Origin: Flavobacteriales bacterium UBA2669 | GTDB lineage: Bacteria > Bacteroidota > Bacteroidia > Flavobacteriales_E > Vicingaceae | Length of the DNA stretch: 64,000 nt | Assembly (NCBI GenBank): GCA_002359215.1 | Contig: DEMN01000009.1 | Location: forward strand, 1 to 64,000 | Direction: 5' to 3' | In this document: piece after piece, positions 63,201 to 64,000 of the stretch | How the letters are laid out: the number at the start of each line of letters is the position of its first letter | How positions within the stretch are numbered: the stretch's first letter is position 1 | Program-made: the position numbers and the translations under genes | Notes under the pieces: model-generated | Told to the model about the DNA's origin: nothing | The model's input: the letters and a program-made list of their open reading frames with translations, nothing else | Databases searched by the model: none

Positions 63201-63611
63201 ATTTGAATTGTTAGGATCTACAGCTACCACATTTATTCTTCCAATACCTGGATTCCAACCTATAGAATTCCAACTTTGCGGCCCTAGTGGCGTCCAATTA
63301 GATGATTTTGAACCCAACTTTGCTGTTGTTGCATTATATTTTTGATGAAATTTTAAATATTCATCCCAAGCTAAACTAGGGTCAGGGAAATTACCATTTT
63401 CATCTACTCTAGATTCCATTAGATATTCCCAACGTTTAAACTGTTTCCATCCTTTACCTCTTTCGTATGATTTATTCTCCCAATACTTATTAAAGGCTTC
63501 TTGTATTTCATAAAAATTTGCTGTTTTGCTTTGCATCATCCGAACATATTCCTGCGAATGAGCGTATGAAGCAAATAAAACCCCTATTATAATGAGTGTA
63601 AGTTTGTGCAT
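60297..63611 (-). CDS. T9SS-secreted BNR/sortilin-type propeller protein
   Basis: A 1104-residue secreted protein with signal peptide MHKLTLIIIGVLFASYAHSQ. Residues about 110-770 form one or two large beta-propellers of BNR/Asp-box repeats (GGCWKSTNGGNSWTPL, VIKSLDGGNTWQP, KSIDGGASWTNVS). These are like sortilin/VPS10 or oligoxyloglucan hydrolases. A PKD domain follows (about 780-860), then a jelly-roll carbohydrate-binding-like region and a T9SS type A sorting domain (IYPNPANNILTVVG to the end). No obvious catalytic acid was confirmed, so it may bind or degrade polysaccharide. A TACCTTTG box lies 36 nt upstream. Confidence 0.9.
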   Translation of the reverse strand: MHKLTLIIIGVLFASYAHSQEYVRMMQSKTANFYEIQEAFNKYWENKSYERGKGWKQFKRWEYLMESRVDENGNFPDPSLAWDEYLKFHQKYNATTAKLGSKSSNWTPLGPQSWNSIGWNPGIGRINVVAVDPNNSNIIFVGAPAGGCWKSTNGGNSWTPLTDTLATLGVSGIAINPQNSNEIYLATGDGDGSDTYSIGVIKSLDGGNTWQPTGLNWSTSQSRVMNKIIINPNNPAVLYVATSNGLWKTSDSGTSWTNVRSGVFRDVEFNPLNPTTVFACTNTNFFKSVDGINFTMITNGLPSISQIGRMSIAVTADDTNYVYALTTNSSDNGFLGLYRSTNGGSTFTLRANSPNIMGWNTSGTDSGGQGWYDLALAVSPNNKNELFTGGVNVWKSTNGGSSFTANTRWNWPTGSYGYVHADIHTLDYFGNTLFCGSDGGIFKTSNAGNSWTDLTAGLEVTQFYRLGMSATNAGTIIGGAQDNGCSLLKSGSWTHVTGGDGMECIVDYSDNNFIFSTSQNGNIYRSSNGGASFSGITGSISENGAWVTPYVIDPNTPTTLYAGYTNVFKTTNRGTSWLQISNFSATGTIRSMAVAPSNSDVIYIATLTQIRKTTNGGGSWTVINNGLPNLNISYITVHNQNPNILWVSFSGFSNGNKVFKSIDGGASWTNVSGNLPNMPVNCVVYEYGTNNGIYVGTDMGVYYKNDDLLNWEAFMDNLPNVQVNELEIFYPTGKIRAATYGRGIWESNLFQANTPPVAQFMSPDTAICPGVCAQFTNQTINLGQQWTWYFPGGTPSTSTDLNPIVCYPTNGTYDVSLVVSNVNGTDSLYKNAYVVVQSPTAGIGLPLTEGFENGTVSPSGWRVINTDNAETWEHNNTLGAYGTSTSCVFIDNRSNDYTGQLDWLVSPRYDFTGVSTSSLSFDVAYAFFGGTRYDTLSVYYTNDCGATKQLLWKKTGNDLATAPNYPLFFVPTASQWRNEVIDLSSLNGLTSVDFIFENAAGFGNTVYLDNINIIDSAFVGVSELDMNNITIYPNPANNILTVVGLLTDNNVSMLITDLTGKEVLYPKFNRNSQQQINISSLAKGIYFLQINTTKTNKIIKFIKE

Positions 63612-63646
63612 ATTAAATGATTATTAAATTTTTATCTAAACCTTTC

Positions 63647-63654
63647 CAAAGGTA
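63647..63654 (-). promoter_or_regulatory. -7 element of the BNR gene (minus strand)
   Basis: The minus strand reads TACCTTTG, 35 nt before the ATG at 63611. It overlaps ACCTTTCCAAAGGT, a near-palindrome. Confidence 0.55.
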
Positions 63655-63710
63655 CTGAATTATCTAACTTTAAATTATATAAAAAAGCCATTTACTATAT
63701 GAATCTTATT

Positions 63711-63718
63711 TACCTTTG
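63711..63718 (+). promoter_or_regulatory. -7 element of the right-edge gene (plus strand)
   Basis: TACCTTTG, 25 nt before the ATG at 63744. With 63647-63654 it makes a divergent promoter pair using the same octamer. Confidence 0.55.
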
Positions 63719-63743
63719 AATGATATCAACTAATCTAAAAAAC

Positions 63744-64000
63744 ATGAAAAAACTATTATTAATTTGCAGTATTATTTTATTTAGCTTTATCAACAATGCT
63801 AAAGCACAAAACCCTATTGATGTTGGACAAATGCAACTTAACGCAGGTTTTGGGCTATCTAATTATGGACTTCCTGTTTATGTTGGCTTAGATTATGGCA
63901 TACATCCAGACATAACCATAGGTGGAGAAGTTTCTTTTAGAAGTTATCGTGAAAATTATTTTGGTACTAAATACGGACATAACATTTTTGGATTTAGTGC
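63744..64000 (+). CDS. Partial exported beta-barrel-like protein
   Basis: A reading frame starts at ATG 63744 and runs off the right edge. It begins with the signal peptide MKKLLLICSIILFSFINNAKAQ. Alternating residues follow in NAGFGLSNYGLPVYVGLDYGI and DITIGGEVSFRSYRENYFG, as in the first strands of an outer-membrane beta-barrel of the OmpW or OprF-like size. Only about 85 residues are present. Its promoter is the plus-strand TACCTTTG box at 63711. Confidence 0.7.
   Translation, partial: MKKLLLICSIILFSFINNAKAQNPIDVGQMQLNAGFGLSNYGLPVYVGLDYGIHPDITIGGEVSFRSYRENYFGTKYGHNIFGFS

Noticed and set aside
1..64000. tRNA, rRNA or CRISPR features
   Set aside because: I looked for cloverleaf-like GTTC.A.TC blocks, rRNA-like high-G+C stretches and evenly spaced direct repeats in the spacers and found none that held up.

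Overview
This is AT-rich chromosomal DNA from a member of the phylum Bacteroidota, probably a free-living Flavobacteriales-type lineage. The evidence is consistent: two proteins with C-terminal type IX secretion (T9SS) type A sorting domains, a gliding-motility/T9SS type B C-terminal domain next to a PorP/SprF-family membrane protein, the long IspG with an inserted domain, a stand-alone atpD-atpC pair, and many promoters with the Bacteroidota -7 element TAnnTTTG. No rRNA, tRNA, CRISPR array or classical transposase was seen. Both ends cut through genes: a membrane protein at the left and a secreted beta-barrel-like protein at the right.

Layout. 0-13.4 kb is mostly housekeeping: ispG, a YitT-family membrane protein, an esterase/DUF983 pair, an ABC-F ATPase, then a leftward operon (RND-type exporter, rfbA, sugar-nucleotide epimerase, polyprenyl diphosphate synthase) and an oligopeptide-binding lipoprotein. 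13.5-18 kb holds an unrecognised Cys-containing 607-residue protein in its own transcription unit and a large T9SS-secreted lamin-tail protein. 18-29.6 kb holds leuS, a GxxExxY nuclease-fold gene bracketed by 24-bp inverted repeats, ftsX, accC, a UbiA-like membrane protein, a 126-nt imperfect palindrome, an LRR protein, ribF and atpDC.

29.7-37 kb is regulatory: a histidine kinase/response regulator pair, ferritin, two tiny paralogous lysine-rich exported proteins, and a three-gene operon of a YfiR-like periplasmic protein, a TPR-like protein and a HAMP-SpoIIE phosphatase. 37-51 kb looks like one long surface operon: two very large repeat-rich surface proteins that share near-identical DNA blocks, a T9SS type B cargo, a PorP/SprF protein, an OmpA/TPR protein, and a 1287-residue sensor that joins a beta-propeller, a class III nucleotide cyclase and an HD phosphohydrolase.

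51-53.6 kb is an accessory island: an ATPase gene followed by a DUF4435/TOPRIM gene, the arrangement of PARIS-type (AriA-AriB) anti-phage systems, bordered by repeat-rich non-coding DNA. 53.6-60.3 kb holds a lipoprotein, a LuxE-like acyl-activating protein, an M28 peptidase, an SLC13 transporter, DUF202, and a MarR-pirin-nitroreductase group whose two promoter regions carry the same 20-bp operator-like sequence. 60.3-63.6 kb encodes a T9SS-secreted BNR/sortilin-type propeller protein.

The best candidates for undescribed biology are the inverted-repeat-flanked GxxExxY unit, the PARIS-like island with its odd borders, the YfiR/TPR/SpoIIE pathway, the cyclase-HD fusion sensor, and the Cys-containing orphan at 13.6-15.4 kb. 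All functions are read from sequence motifs; no database search was possible.
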